5,373 nt of DNA from Spirochaetaceae bacterium (GTDB lineage Bacteria > Spirochaetota > Spirochaetia > Treponematales > Breznakiellaceae): contig JAIRXO010000235.1 in NCBI GenBank assembly GCA_031268255.1, positions 1 through 5,373 of the forward strand. Direction: 5' to 3'. The notes under the pieces are model-generated. The model worked only from the letters and a program-made list of their open reading frames with translations. It was not told where the DNA came from and did no database searches. The translations under genes and the position numbers were made by a program. Position 1 is the stretch's first letter. Every line of letters begins with the position of its first letter. Of the stretch, positions 1 to 5,373 are shown one piece after another.

Positions 1-1179
1 GGCGTACCCGATCTGCCCTTCCCCTTTCCGGCTGTTGTCAAGCCCGTGGACAATATGGGCGGCAGGGGCTGCCGCCGCGTTGACGGCCCCCCGGAACTTG
101 CCGCCGCCCTCAAAGACGCCCTGGCCTTTTCCCGGACAGGCAGGGCCATAGCCGAGGCTTTTATCGAGGGGCCTGAGTATTCGGTAGACGCCCTGGTGTA
201 CCGGGGAGAGGTGATTATCTGCGGCCTCGCCGACAGGCATATATTTTTCCCCCCGTATTTTATCGAAATGGGCCATACCATGAGCGCCGCCCTGGACGAA
301 ACCAGCGCCTCGGCCCTGCTTGATGTTTTTGTCCGGGGCGTCAAGGCCCTGGGTATCCATACCGGCGCCGCCAAGGGCGATATAAAGCTCAGTCCCGAAG
401 GCCCCGTGATAGGTGAAATCGCCGCCCGGCTTTCCGGGGGCTATATGTCCGGCTGGACCTATCCCTACGCATCGGGCATTGACCCTGTCCGGGGCGCCAT
501 AGAAATAGCCCTGGGCAGGCGGCCCTCAAGGACCACGCCGCTCTGGCAGTGGACCAGCGCCGAAAGGGCCTTTATTTCCATACCGGGTAAAGTCAGGGCA
601 CTGCGGGGAATACGGGAGGCGGCGCAAAAAGGCCATATCAAAAATGTTTTTCTCAGGGTTGAAAGGGGAAGCCCCGCAGGCTTTCCCGAGAACAATGTGG
701 GCAAGGCGGGAAACGTTATTTCCCAGGCTCCGCTCAGGGAAGAGGCTGTCGCCGCGGCGGAAGAAGCGGCCAGGTGCATAAGCATAGAACTGGAAGTCCC
801 CAACGCGGAGACAGAGGCTTTTCTCGGGTCTTTTTTTGCGGAGGACCGCCCTTCCTTTCCCCCCGACGCCTTTACCCTCAGCCCCGCCCTCCGTTCGGCC
901 CTCCTCGGCCTTCCCTGTACAGGCGCGCTTTCCCCTGAACGTTCCGCCGCCATCTGCATCTGCCCCTTCCCCGAATTCACCGGAGCGGGGTTGGCCGATT
1001 ATGCCGGAAACAGCGTCGAAGCATCCCTGGACAAGGTACGCGAAATTTTGGGAGCAAAACTGCCGATAAAAGAAGGGGGCATACTTTGCCGCCGTTTTTG
1101 GGCGGCACTGGTACGGGGAGGCTATCAGGGCGCGGCCTATATAGCCGCCCTGACCCTGCAAAACAGGAGAACTACCTGA
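1..1179 (+). CDS. ATP-grasp domain ligase, 5'-truncated by the window edge
   Basis: The reading frame is open to base 1, so the gene starts upstream; the GTG at 46 lies inside the conserved VVKPVDN motif and is not a credible start. Of 392 visible residues, about 1-175 form the central and C-terminal part of an ATP-grasp fold: the ATP-binding lysine (K14) and glycine-rich loop MGGRG, the segment FIEGPEYSVD (about 54-63), then GDIK (D127) and GEIAARLSGG (E139), the expected Mg-ATP acidic residues. Residues about 187-265 (ER.FISIPGKV through the paired asparagines in PENNVGKAGNV) resemble the C-terminal domain of L-amino-acid-ligase-like ATP-grasp enzymes. The last 125 residues, with several cysteines, match nothing I recognise. 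Family members join a carboxylate to an amine or thiol through an acyl phosphate; the substrate here is unknown. The amidase gene starts 10 bases after the stop, suggesting one operon. The family is secure, the specificity open. Confidence 0.85.
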   Translation, partial: GVPDLPFPFPAVVKPVDNMGGRGCRRVDGPPELAAALKDALAFSRTGRAIAEAFIEGPEYSVDALVYRGEVIICGLADRHIFFPPYFIEMGHTMSAALDETSASALLDVFVRGVKALGIHTGAAKGDIKLSPEGPVIGEIAARLSGGYMSGWTYPYASGIDPVRGAIEIALGRRPSRTTPLWQWTSAERAFISIPGKVRALRGIREAAQKGHIKNVFLRVERGSPAGFPENNVGKAGNVISQAPLREEAVAAAEEAARCISIELEVPNAETEAFLGSFFAEDRPSFPPDAFTLSPALRSALLGLPCTGALSPERSAAICICPFPEFTGAGLADYAGNSVEASLDKVREILGAKLPIKEGGILCRRFWAALVRGGYQGAAYIAALTLQNRRTT

Positions 1180-1189
1180 CGGAAACCTG

Positions 1190-2260
1190 ATGTCTATGAG
1201 AAGCCGCGGTCTGAAATGGCTCAGTATAATTTTTCTCATCGCCGGTGTAAAAGCCTTTGGACAAACCGGGAATACCGCTGTCCTGAGCCAGGAAGAAACC
1301 CTGAGCCGCCTGGGCGCTACCATGCGCTGGGACCCTTTTTTCTGTTCGGGGGTGCTTTTCAGCGGGGACCACTACGCCGCTTTTGCGACAGGCGGCCCCG
1401 GCGAATCTTCTCCGGTACTTCTTGACGGCAGGGAACTGCTTGACCTTCCTTCACCCTATATGAACGGCGGATCGCTCTCTTTTCCCGAAGTATTTGTATC
1501 TTCCCTTAAATCAGCCATAGACGCCGTCAGCGCCGAGGACCAGGACAGGCTCCGCATAGCGGCGATTATCGTGGACCCCGGACACGGCGGCAGGGACTCC
1601 GGGGCCGTAGGAAACCATGTTATAAACGGGCGGGCGCTCAGGATACAGGAAAAGGACCTGACCCTGAAAACGGCGGTGGACCTTCACCGCGAACTCAGCG
1701 CGGCCTACCCCGACAAACGGGTTCTTTTGACCAGGGACGGCGATACCTATCCCACCCTGGAGGAAAGGGTCGCCCTGGCCCATTCCGTTCCCCTCAAGGA
1801 AAACGAGGCGGTAATCTTTATTTCGGTCCACGCCAACGCCTCTTTCAACAAGACTGCCAGGGGTTTTGAGGTGTGGTATCTGAGCCCCGAATACAAGCGG
1901 GATGTGCTTGACAAATCCAGATATGACAATATGGCGGTGTTTTCCATAGAGAATGACCTTATGCAGGAAGAATACACGATGGAAAGCGTCATAATGGCCA
2001 GAAATATCCTCGCCAGGCTCACCGAGGCCGTAGGACTGGACAGCCCTTCGCGGGGCCTCAAGGCCGAAGAATGGTTTGTGGTGAGGAACGCCCGTATGCC
2101 CTCGGTGCTGGTTGAACTGGGCTTTGTAACCAACGCCGGCGACGCCGCCCTTTTGTCCAGCGACGCCTACTTGAAGAAGCTGTCCGATGCGTTATATAAA
2201 GGAATAGTGGATTTTATAGCCATGTTTGAGCGTTCAGGGGGGTTTACCCAGGTACAATGA
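1190..2260 (+). CDS. Secreted N-acetylmuramoyl-L-alanine amidase (Amidase_3 family)
   Basis: This is a 356-residue zinc amidase that cleaves the bond between N-acetylmuramic acid and the L-alanine of the stem peptide, acting on peptidoglycan in the periplasm. Residues 1 to about 22 look like a signal peptide: basic start, hydrophobic stretch LSIIFLIAGV, likely cleavage near VKA/FG. Residues about 30-110 form a small N-terminal domain; the segment LGATMRWDPF is reminiscent of stalk-like domains of copper-amine-oxidase N-terminal type, a weak inference. The catalytic domain spans about 125-345. It has every expected residue: H132 in VDPGHGGRDSG, E154 in QEKDLTL, H214 in SVHAN (the zinc ligands) and catalytic E309 in VELGFVTN. 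ATG 1190 has GGAA five bases upstream; ATG 1196 is a possible alternative. The stop overlaps the next start. Likely roles are cell separation or wall remodelling, including space for periplasmic flagella; that is inference. Confidence 0.93.
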   Translation: MSMRSRGLKWLSIIFLIAGVKAFGQTGNTAVLSQEETLSRLGATMRWDPFFCSGVLFSGDHYAAFATGGPGESSPVLLDGRELLDLPSPYMNGGSLSFPEVFVSSLKSAIDAVSAEDQDRLRIAAIIVDPGHGGRDSGAVGNHVINGRALRIQEKDLTLKTAVDLHRELSAAYPDKRVLLTRDGDTYPTLEERVALAHSVPLKENEAVIFISVHANASFNKTARGFEVWYLSPEYKRDVLDKSRYDNMAVFSIENDLMQEEYTMESVIMARNILARLTEAVGLDSPSRGLKAEEWFVVRNARMPSVLVELGFVTNAGDAALLSSDAYLKKLSDALYKGIVDFIAMFERSGGFTQVQ

Positions 2261-2763
2261 AGGGGTTTTTCAGGGTTCTGGCGGCCGCCCTCGCGGCGGC
2301 GGGAGAAAAAACCGCCCTGCGCCGCTTCATATATATAGGTTTCCTTCTGGTCCTGGTTCTTGCCGAATTCATCATGTTTGGCAAGGCAAGGCGTACATTT
2401 GTGTTTTACACCACCCGGGGGAACGAACTGATGGTGGAGAGCCGTATGCTTGAGCGAACCGGTTCGCGGGAACTCAATGTACGGCGTTATGTGGAAGAGG
2501 CGGTACTCGGGCCGGTTTCGCTGGATTTGAGCCCCCTTGTTACCGCCGAAACCGTCCTGGAATCGTTTCTGTTACGGGACGGGGTAGTTTACGCGAATTT
2601 TTCCGCTCTGGCGGCCCTTCCGCCCCTTGCGGAAAAGGCAAATTTATATCATAATTTATTAACCTTAAAGGAGGGAATACTGCGGAATTTTCCCTTTGTG
2701 AGGGATGTACGGTTTTTTATCGCCGGAAATGAGGCTTTTTCTGATAAATTCAGGGGGTATTGA
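2257..2763 (+). CDS. Membrane-anchored GerMN-domain protein
   Basis: This 168-residue protein starts at ATG 2257, overlapping the amidase stop by four bases (ATGA), so the two are probably translationally coupled; a weak AGG lies four bases upstream, and an in-frame TGA at 2227 rules out a longer start. Residues 1-23 are basic and short, 24-42 form one transmembrane segment (FIYIGFLLVLVLAEFIMFG), and the rest should lie outside the membrane. About 50-155 fits the GerMN domain first known from the germination protein GerM: a strand start (TFVFYTTRGNELM), then YVEEAVLGP (79-86), a hydrophobic stretch with VLESFLLRDGVVYANFS (100-116), and a final strand VRFFIAGNEAF. The family has no known catalytic residues and is found well beyond spore formers, sometimes with wall hydrolases. 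A role as partner or localiser of the upstream amidase is inferred only from gene order. Confidence 0.8.
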   Translation: MKGFFRVLAAALAAAGEKTALRRFIYIGFLLVLVLAEFIMFGKARRTFVFYTTRGNELMVESRMLERTGSRELNVRRYVEEAVLGPVSLDLSPLVTAETVLESFLLRDGVVYANFSALAALPPLAEKANLYHNLLTLKEGILRNFPFVRDVRFFIAGNEAFSDKFRGY

Positions 2764-2771
2764 CCCTGAAT
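2748..2771 (+). other. Stem-loop spanning the GerMN stop codon
   Basis: ATTCAGGG (2748-2755) pairs perfectly with CCCTGAAT (2764-2771), leaving an eight-base loop that contains the TGA stop. An A-run follows rather than a T-run, so it is not a classical intrinsic terminator. It could protect the 3' end of the upstream operon mRNA, or weakly impede read-through into flaA. The structure is seen directly; the role is inferred. Confidence 0.5.
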
Positions 2772-2775
2772 GGTG

Positions 2776-2822
2776 AAAAAAAAGATAAAAGCCGTTGACA
2801 AAAAGGATGTATCTCGTATACT
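2776..2822 (+). promoter_or_regulatory. flaA promoter, housekeeping sigma-70 type, with A-rich upstream element
   Basis: A perfect -35 box TTGACA (2795-2800) is separated by 16 bases from a near-consensus -10 box TATACT (2817-2822). The A-rich tract AAAAAAAAGATAAAA (2776-2790) sits where an UP element would contact the RNA polymerase alpha subunit. Transcription should begin near 2829-2831, giving a leader of about 46 bases. Spirochete flaA genes are known to use sigma-70-type promoters rather than flagellar sigma-28, which agrees. The strong boxes fit high expression of an abundant structural protein. Confidence 0.85.
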
Positions 2823-2844
2823 TAACTATTATCGAGATTTATTA

Positions 2845-2860
2845 GCGTAAACGCGTAAAT
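2845..2860 (+). repeat. Tandem 8-base direct repeat in the flaA leader
   Basis: GCGTAAAC is followed directly by GCGTAAAT, so GCGTAAA occurs at 2845-2851 and 2853-2859. It lies between the predicted transcription start and the ribosome binding site. It could be chance or a small binding site in DNA or leader RNA; nothing in the sequence decides this. Confidence 0.35.
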
Positions 2861-2864
2861 TGAA

Positions 2865-2869
2865 AGGAG
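2865..2869 (+). promoter_or_regulatory. Strong ribosome binding site of flaA
   Basis: AGGAG, within AAAGGAG, lies six bases before ATG 2876, the best Shine-Dalgarno match and spacing of the complete genes here. It fixes the flaA start, which also gives a well-formed signal peptide. Confidence 0.85.
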
Positions 2870-2875
2870 CTGTGA

Positions 2876-3901
2876 ATGAAACGGATGTTCATTCTTGTCG
2901 CCATCGCGTTGTTCATCGCGGGATCGTTGTTTGCTGATGAAGCCGTTCTTATAGACTTCTCCAAGCTTGTAGCCGACATCGTTCCCAGTCAGGACAACGC
3001 GCCTACTCAGAACCGCGCGACCATGATGGATTACTCCAATGTGGCCGGCGGCAGCTTCACCACCGAGCAAAAATCGGTGATGAAGACCTCGCTTGCGATT
3101 ACCAATTGGGATGTGGTGCTCGCTTCTTCCTCCCGTACAGTGGATAATCAGATAAGGAGCTTCACCGCTGAGGCTCCTTCCAAATTGTACGGAACGGTCC
3201 TGGGTATGAGGATTCACTTCCCGGTGGAACCCTTTAACTCCTGGGCCCGGATTAAGCCCCCCTTCGAAATCCCCGCGTATGAACCCGCGGCCGATGTGGA
3301 CGATGAGGGCAATATCAATCCCGCGGAAGGCAACAATGGTAACGGATCTTCGGGCCTTTCCCGTTTTGAGGACGGGTATGGGGTTATCAAGAATGTGGGA
3401 ACCATCAAATCCGTGGCGGTCAACGTCTACGGCCTGAATTTCCCCCACGGGCTTTCGGCCTGTATTCTCGATTCGACCGGCAGGGAACAGGTCATGTTCC
3501 TCGGCTATCTTAACTATGACGGCTGGGGAGAACTCCGCTGGGACAATCCCCAGTATGTCCAGGCCGTGCGCAACAGGGAACTTCGTATTTATCCCCTGTA
3601 TCCCACGACTACCCCCTTCATCAAATTTAACGGCTTCCTTGTTCAGAGGGACGCCGCCAGGGAAGGCGGGGACTTTGTCGGATACATCAAGGATGTAAAG
3701 GTTATCTATGACAGAGCCATTCTTGACACCGACAGGGATATTGACGACGAGGCCATCTGGGGTATTATTGAGACCCGCGAGACCGAGAAAAAACGCTGGG
3801 AAATGAGCCGTTTCGGCGCCCAGCAGGTACTCCGGTATCTTGAGTCCCAGAAACAGGCCACAGAAACTGAATTCCAGCCCTCGCCCACAGTTGACAACTA
3901 G
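2876..3901 (+). CDS. flaA: Flagellar filament outer layer (sheath) protein FlaA
   Basis: FlaA forms the sheath around the FlaB core of the periplasmic flagella of spirochetes and is exported through the Sec route. The 341-residue product has a textbook signal peptide: MKR start, hydrophobic core ILVAIALFIAG, likely cleavage after A20 in SLFA/DEAV, leaving about 321 residues, close to the family's usual length. Family hallmarks follow: a start of AVLIDFSKLVADI, VLGMRIHFPVEPFNSWARIK with PPFEIPAYE (about 108-136), GVIKNVGTIKSVAVNVYGLN (about 169-188), LNYDGWGELRWDNPQYV (212-228), and RELRIYPLYP with FIKFNGFLVQRD (about 234-259). A Gly/Asn/Ser-rich stretch at about 145-161 looks like a variable surface loop. 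The C-terminal 40 residues are charged and rich in Glu, Lys and Gln, possibly helical. The gene has its own promoter and terminator, so it is probably monocistronic. Spirochetes often carry more than one flaA copy; which copy this is cannot be told. Confidence 0.95.
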   Translation: MKRMFILVAIALFIAGSLFADEAVLIDFSKLVADIVPSQDNAPTQNRATMMDYSNVAGGSFTTEQKSVMKTSLAITNWDVVLASSSRTVDNQIRSFTAEAPSKLYGTVLGMRIHFPVEPFNSWARIKPPFEIPAYEPAADVDDEGNINPAEGNNGNGSSGLSRFEDGYGVIKNVGTIKSVAVNVYGLNFPHGLSACILDSTGREQVMFLGYLNYDGWGELRWDNPQYVQAVRNRELRIYPLYPTTTPFIKFNGFLVQRDAAREGGDFVGYIKDVKVIYDRAILDTDRDIDDEAIWGIIETRETEKKRWEMSRFGAQQVLRYLESQKQATETEFQPSPTVDN

Positions 3902-3905
3902 GAAA

Positions 3906-3934
3906 GTACTGATTGACCGCAAGTTAATCAGTGT
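3906..3934 (+). other. Stem-loop just downstream of the flaA stop codon
   Basis: ACTGATTGAC (3908-3917) pairs with GTTAATCAGT (3923-3932) through ten pairs, one of them G-U, closing a CGCAA loop; two further G-U pairs could extend the base to 3906 and 3934. No T-run follows, and the true terminator is about 27 bases further on. It may be a 3' stabilising structure for an abundant mRNA, or a protein-binding inverted repeat. Pairing is seen; role is inferred. Confidence 0.55.
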
Positions 3935-3960
3935 TGCCCAGGGACTTACGGCTTGAGGAT

Positions 3961-4011
3961 AAAAGGGGTTTGTACCCCGGTTTTAGTACCGGGATGCGGG
4001 CCCCTTTTTTT
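3961..4011 (+). terminator. Rho-independent terminator of flaA
   Basis: AAAAGGGG (3961-3968) pairs with CCCCTTTT (4001-4008), followed by the T-run that ends at 4011 (seven T in all). Inside lies a second hairpin, CCCGGT (3976-3981) with ACCGGG (3988-3993). A competing small hairpin GGGGT/ACCCC (3965-3969 with 3974-3978) can also form. The structure separates flaA from the RelA/SpoT-TPR gene. The A-run on the left arm means it could also work in part on the opposite strand. Confidence 0.88.
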
Positions 4012-4046
4012 AACATTAGAGTTGTTCGGAAACTTCAGTTGCAAAG

Positions 4047-5285
4047 ATGAAAGACCGCCGCGAACTTCCTGACCAGAATCAGCTCCGTGAGGAATTTGAG
4101 GCTTTCGCGGAAACCCGTTCCCTCGCTGCCAGGGATATAACCGAATATCTTGAGGATATTTTTGTCTCCCTGGCCTCCCGGCCCACGGTTAAAAGCCGCG
4201 TCAAGGACTTTGACAGCTATTTCAAAAAACGCCTGCGGCTCCTGCGTAACGCCCGGGGCTCCGTCCCCGAAATTACCGACCTCATCGGGATACGGGTGGT
4301 CTGCCCCTTTATGGAGGACCTTGCCGCCGCCGAGGATATACTCAAAAACAAGTTTGAAGTCATCGAGATTGAACGAAAGGGATCGGATTACAGCTTTAAG
4401 GAATTCGGTTACGAATCCACCCATCTGCTTGTCAAAATTCCCAGGGCCATACTCGACGCCAGAGGCGGCTTCGGCACGGAAGTGGCGGAGATTCAGATAC
4501 GGACCATTCTGCAGGACGCCTGGGCCGAGGTAGAACACGAACTGGTCTACAAGGCCGAGTTTACCCCCTTTGACGATCCCATGCGGCGCAAACTCGCGGC
4601 GGTAAACGCGAGCCTTTCACTGGCGGATATTATTTTCCAGGAAATAAGGGATTACCAGCGCCGCCTTAACAGCGAACTGACAAAGCGGCGGGGTTCGTTT
4701 TACAAAAAGATTGAAGAATCCACCGATGGTTTTCTTTTTGAAGAAGTGTTCCAGGAGCCCGATTCGGATGGGGAAAACCCCGTACCTGAACCGGAACCTG
4801 ATGCTTTTTCCGGCACCATAGACGACCTCCTGCTCAACGCCCTGTACGCCCATAACAAACGGCAGTTTGACAAGGCCGCCGCCTTTTACAGCCGTATCCT
4901 GGAGATGAATAGTGATGACCCGGTCAAGTCCCTGATTTACAAGCACCGGGGCATGGCCCATTTTGCCCAGTCGCGGTATGACGAGGCGGTGGAGGATTTT
5001 TCGCGCTCCCTGGAACTGGACCCCAAATCCTACAAGGCGTCCTATTACCGGGGGGTGGTTCATTCGGTACTCGGGGAATACGACAGGGCCATAGATGATT
5101 TTACCCGGTCCCTGGCTATAAACCCCTATCAGCATTACTGCCTGTACCGGAGGGCCCAGGCTTATTACCACCTCGCCGATTATCCGGGCGCCCTCGCCGA
5201 CTGCGAATCGGCCCTGGTACTCGAACCAGATGTAGAACCCATTATCCGCTTCAGGAATTTTTTGCTGAACAAACTTAATATGTAA
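4047..5285 (+). CDS. RelA/SpoT-domain nucleotide synthetase fused to TPR repeats
   Basis: The 412-residue protein begins with a short helical region, then a RelA/SpoT synthetase domain at about 45-200, which typically moves pyrophosphate from ATP to GDP or GTP to make (p)ppGpp. Conserved features are present: KSRVKDFDSYFKK (49-61), TDLIGIRV (D78, R83), GYESTH (Y122, H126, the guanine-binding segment), and EIQIRT with DAWAEVEHELVYK (E148 as presumed metal-binding catalytic residue, H164, K169). No HD hydrolase, TGS or ACT domain is present, so it is not a full-length RelA/Spo. An acidic, proline-rich linker (about 236-256) leads to four TPR-like units at about 260-290, 296-326, 330-360 and 364-394, which usually bind proteins. 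ATG 4047 is the first start after an in-frame TAG at 4017; its Shine-Dalgarno signal is weak (GGAA 15 bases upstream), suggesting low or controlled translation. No promoter was recognised. No hint of an associated antitoxin gene is seen on either side. Confidence 0.9.
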   Translation: MKDRRELPDQNQLREEFEAFAETRSLAARDITEYLEDIFVSLASRPTVKSRVKDFDSYFKKRLRLLRNARGSVPEITDLIGIRVVCPFMEDLAAAEDILKNKFEVIEIERKGSDYSFKEFGYESTHLLVKIPRAILDARGGFGTEVAEIQIRTILQDAWAEVEHELVYKAEFTPFDDPMRRKLAAVNASLSLADIIFQEIRDYQRRLNSELTKRRGSFYKKIEESTDGFLFEEVFQEPDSDGENPVPEPEPDAFSGTIDDLLLNALYAHNKRQFDKAAAFYSRILEMNSDDPVKSLIYKHRGMAHFAQSRYDEAVEDFSRSLELDPKSYKASYYRGVVHSVLGEYDRAIDDFTRSLAINPYQHYCLYRRAQAYYHLADYPGALADCESALVLEPDVEPIIRFRNFLLNKLNM

Positions 5286-5288
5286 AGG

Positions 5289-5339
5289 CCTTCCGTATTT
5301 CTTTAGACTATTGTAAGCTTTCTTGATACAAGAGGAAGG
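5289..5339 (+). promoter_or_regulatory. Possible leader fold hiding the ribosome binding site of the last gene
   Basis: CCTTCC (5289-5294), just after the RelA/SpoT-TPR stop, is complementary to GGAAGG (5334-5339), the presumed ribosome binding site before ATG 5346. Between them TTGTA (5311-5315) can pair with TACAA (5327-5331). If both genes share a transcript, the site could be masked. Short pairings like these can arise by chance. Confidence 0.25.
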
Positions 5340-5345
5340 TGTAAC

Positions 5346-5373
5346 ATGCATAGCCGTTTATTGACAAGATTCT
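5346..5373 (+). CDS. Probable start of a further gene, cut by the window edge
   Basis: ATG 5346 follows a purine-rich ribosome binding site AGAGGAAGGTG (5331-5341) at good spacing, 60 bases after the preceding stop. Only nine codons are visible (MHSRLLTRF), basic and mildly hydrophobic, which would suit the start of an exported or membrane protein but proves nothing. No function can be given. No terminator or clear promoter is seen in the 60-base spacer, so read-through from the upstream gene is possible. Confidence 0.5.

Noticed and set aside
46..48. GTG as start of the ATP-grasp gene
   Set aside because: The frame is open to the window edge and the preceding codons encode the conserved ATP-binding lysine motif, so the start lies upstream.
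526..1323. Reverse-strand open frame (265 codons) opposite the ATP-grasp and amidase genes
   Set aside because: It crosses the junction of two well-supported genes and has a low-complexity, Arg/Gly-rich product typical of antisense frames in G+C-rich DNA.
2822..3922. Long reverse-strand open frame (366 codons) covering all of flaA
   Set aside because: It mirrors flaA, its product shows no domain or credible signal, and the + strand has a clear promoter, ribosome binding site and family match. It is a by-product of codon bias.
4011..4016. TAACAT as a -10 box for the RelA/SpoT-TPR gene
   Set aside because: No -35-like sequence lies at the right distance; the position 16-18 bases upstream is inside the terminator stem.
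4047..4760. Toxin-antitoxin pair of toxic small-alarmone-synthetase type
   Set aside because: No small antitoxin gene lies next to it: upstream are the terminator and flaA, and only nine codons of the downstream gene are visible, too few to judge.
4617..5351. Reverse-strand open frame (244 codons) opposite the TPR region
   Set aside because: It is antisense to a clear RelA/SpoT-TPR gene and has no recognisable domain.
5361..5366. TTGACA as a -35 box near the right edge
   Set aside because: It lies inside the first codons of the probable last gene and no downstream sequence is available to look for a -10 box.

Overview
The window looks like chromosomal core sequence from a spirochete of the Treponema group. 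The best evidence is a complete FlaA flagellar-filament sheath protein, a family confined to spirochetes. It lies downstream of an N-acetylmuramoyl-L-alanine amidase gene and a small GerMN-domain gene, an order that from memory resembles the T. pallidum flaA neighbourhood (not checked here). The base composition is fairly G+C-rich, which would suit the free-living or termite-gut treponemes better than T. pallidum. The species assignment is an inference.

Layout, all genes on the + strand. (1) 1-2763: an operon-like run of three tightly spaced genes. These are the 3' part of an ATP-grasp ligase (open at the left edge), a secreted zinc-dependent peptidoglycan amidase starting 10 bases later, and a membrane-anchored GerMN protein whose start overlaps the amidase stop (ATGA). 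Any promoter for this run is left of the window. (2) 2764-4011: flaA as its own transcription unit. It has a clear housekeeping-type promoter (TTGACA, 16 bases, TATACT) behind an A-rich tract, a strong ribosome binding site, a stem-loop just after the stop codon, and then a rho-independent terminator. (3) 4047-5285: a synthetase-only RelA/SpoT-domain protein fused to about four TPR repeats. (4) 5286-5373: a short spacer, then the likely first codons of another gene that runs off the right edge.

The first two blocks share a theme of envelope and periplasm: cell-wall cleavage, a membrane-anchored partner, and the sheath of the periplasmic flagella. The third block is a probable (p)ppGpp-type nucleotide synthetase with a protein-binding tail, insulated from flaA by the terminator. 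I found no tRNA, rRNA, CRISPR, insertion sequence or phage feature. No wholly new system is evident. The points most worth following up are the RelA/SpoT-TPR fusion, the ATP-grasp/amidase/GerMN operon, and the signals around flaA.
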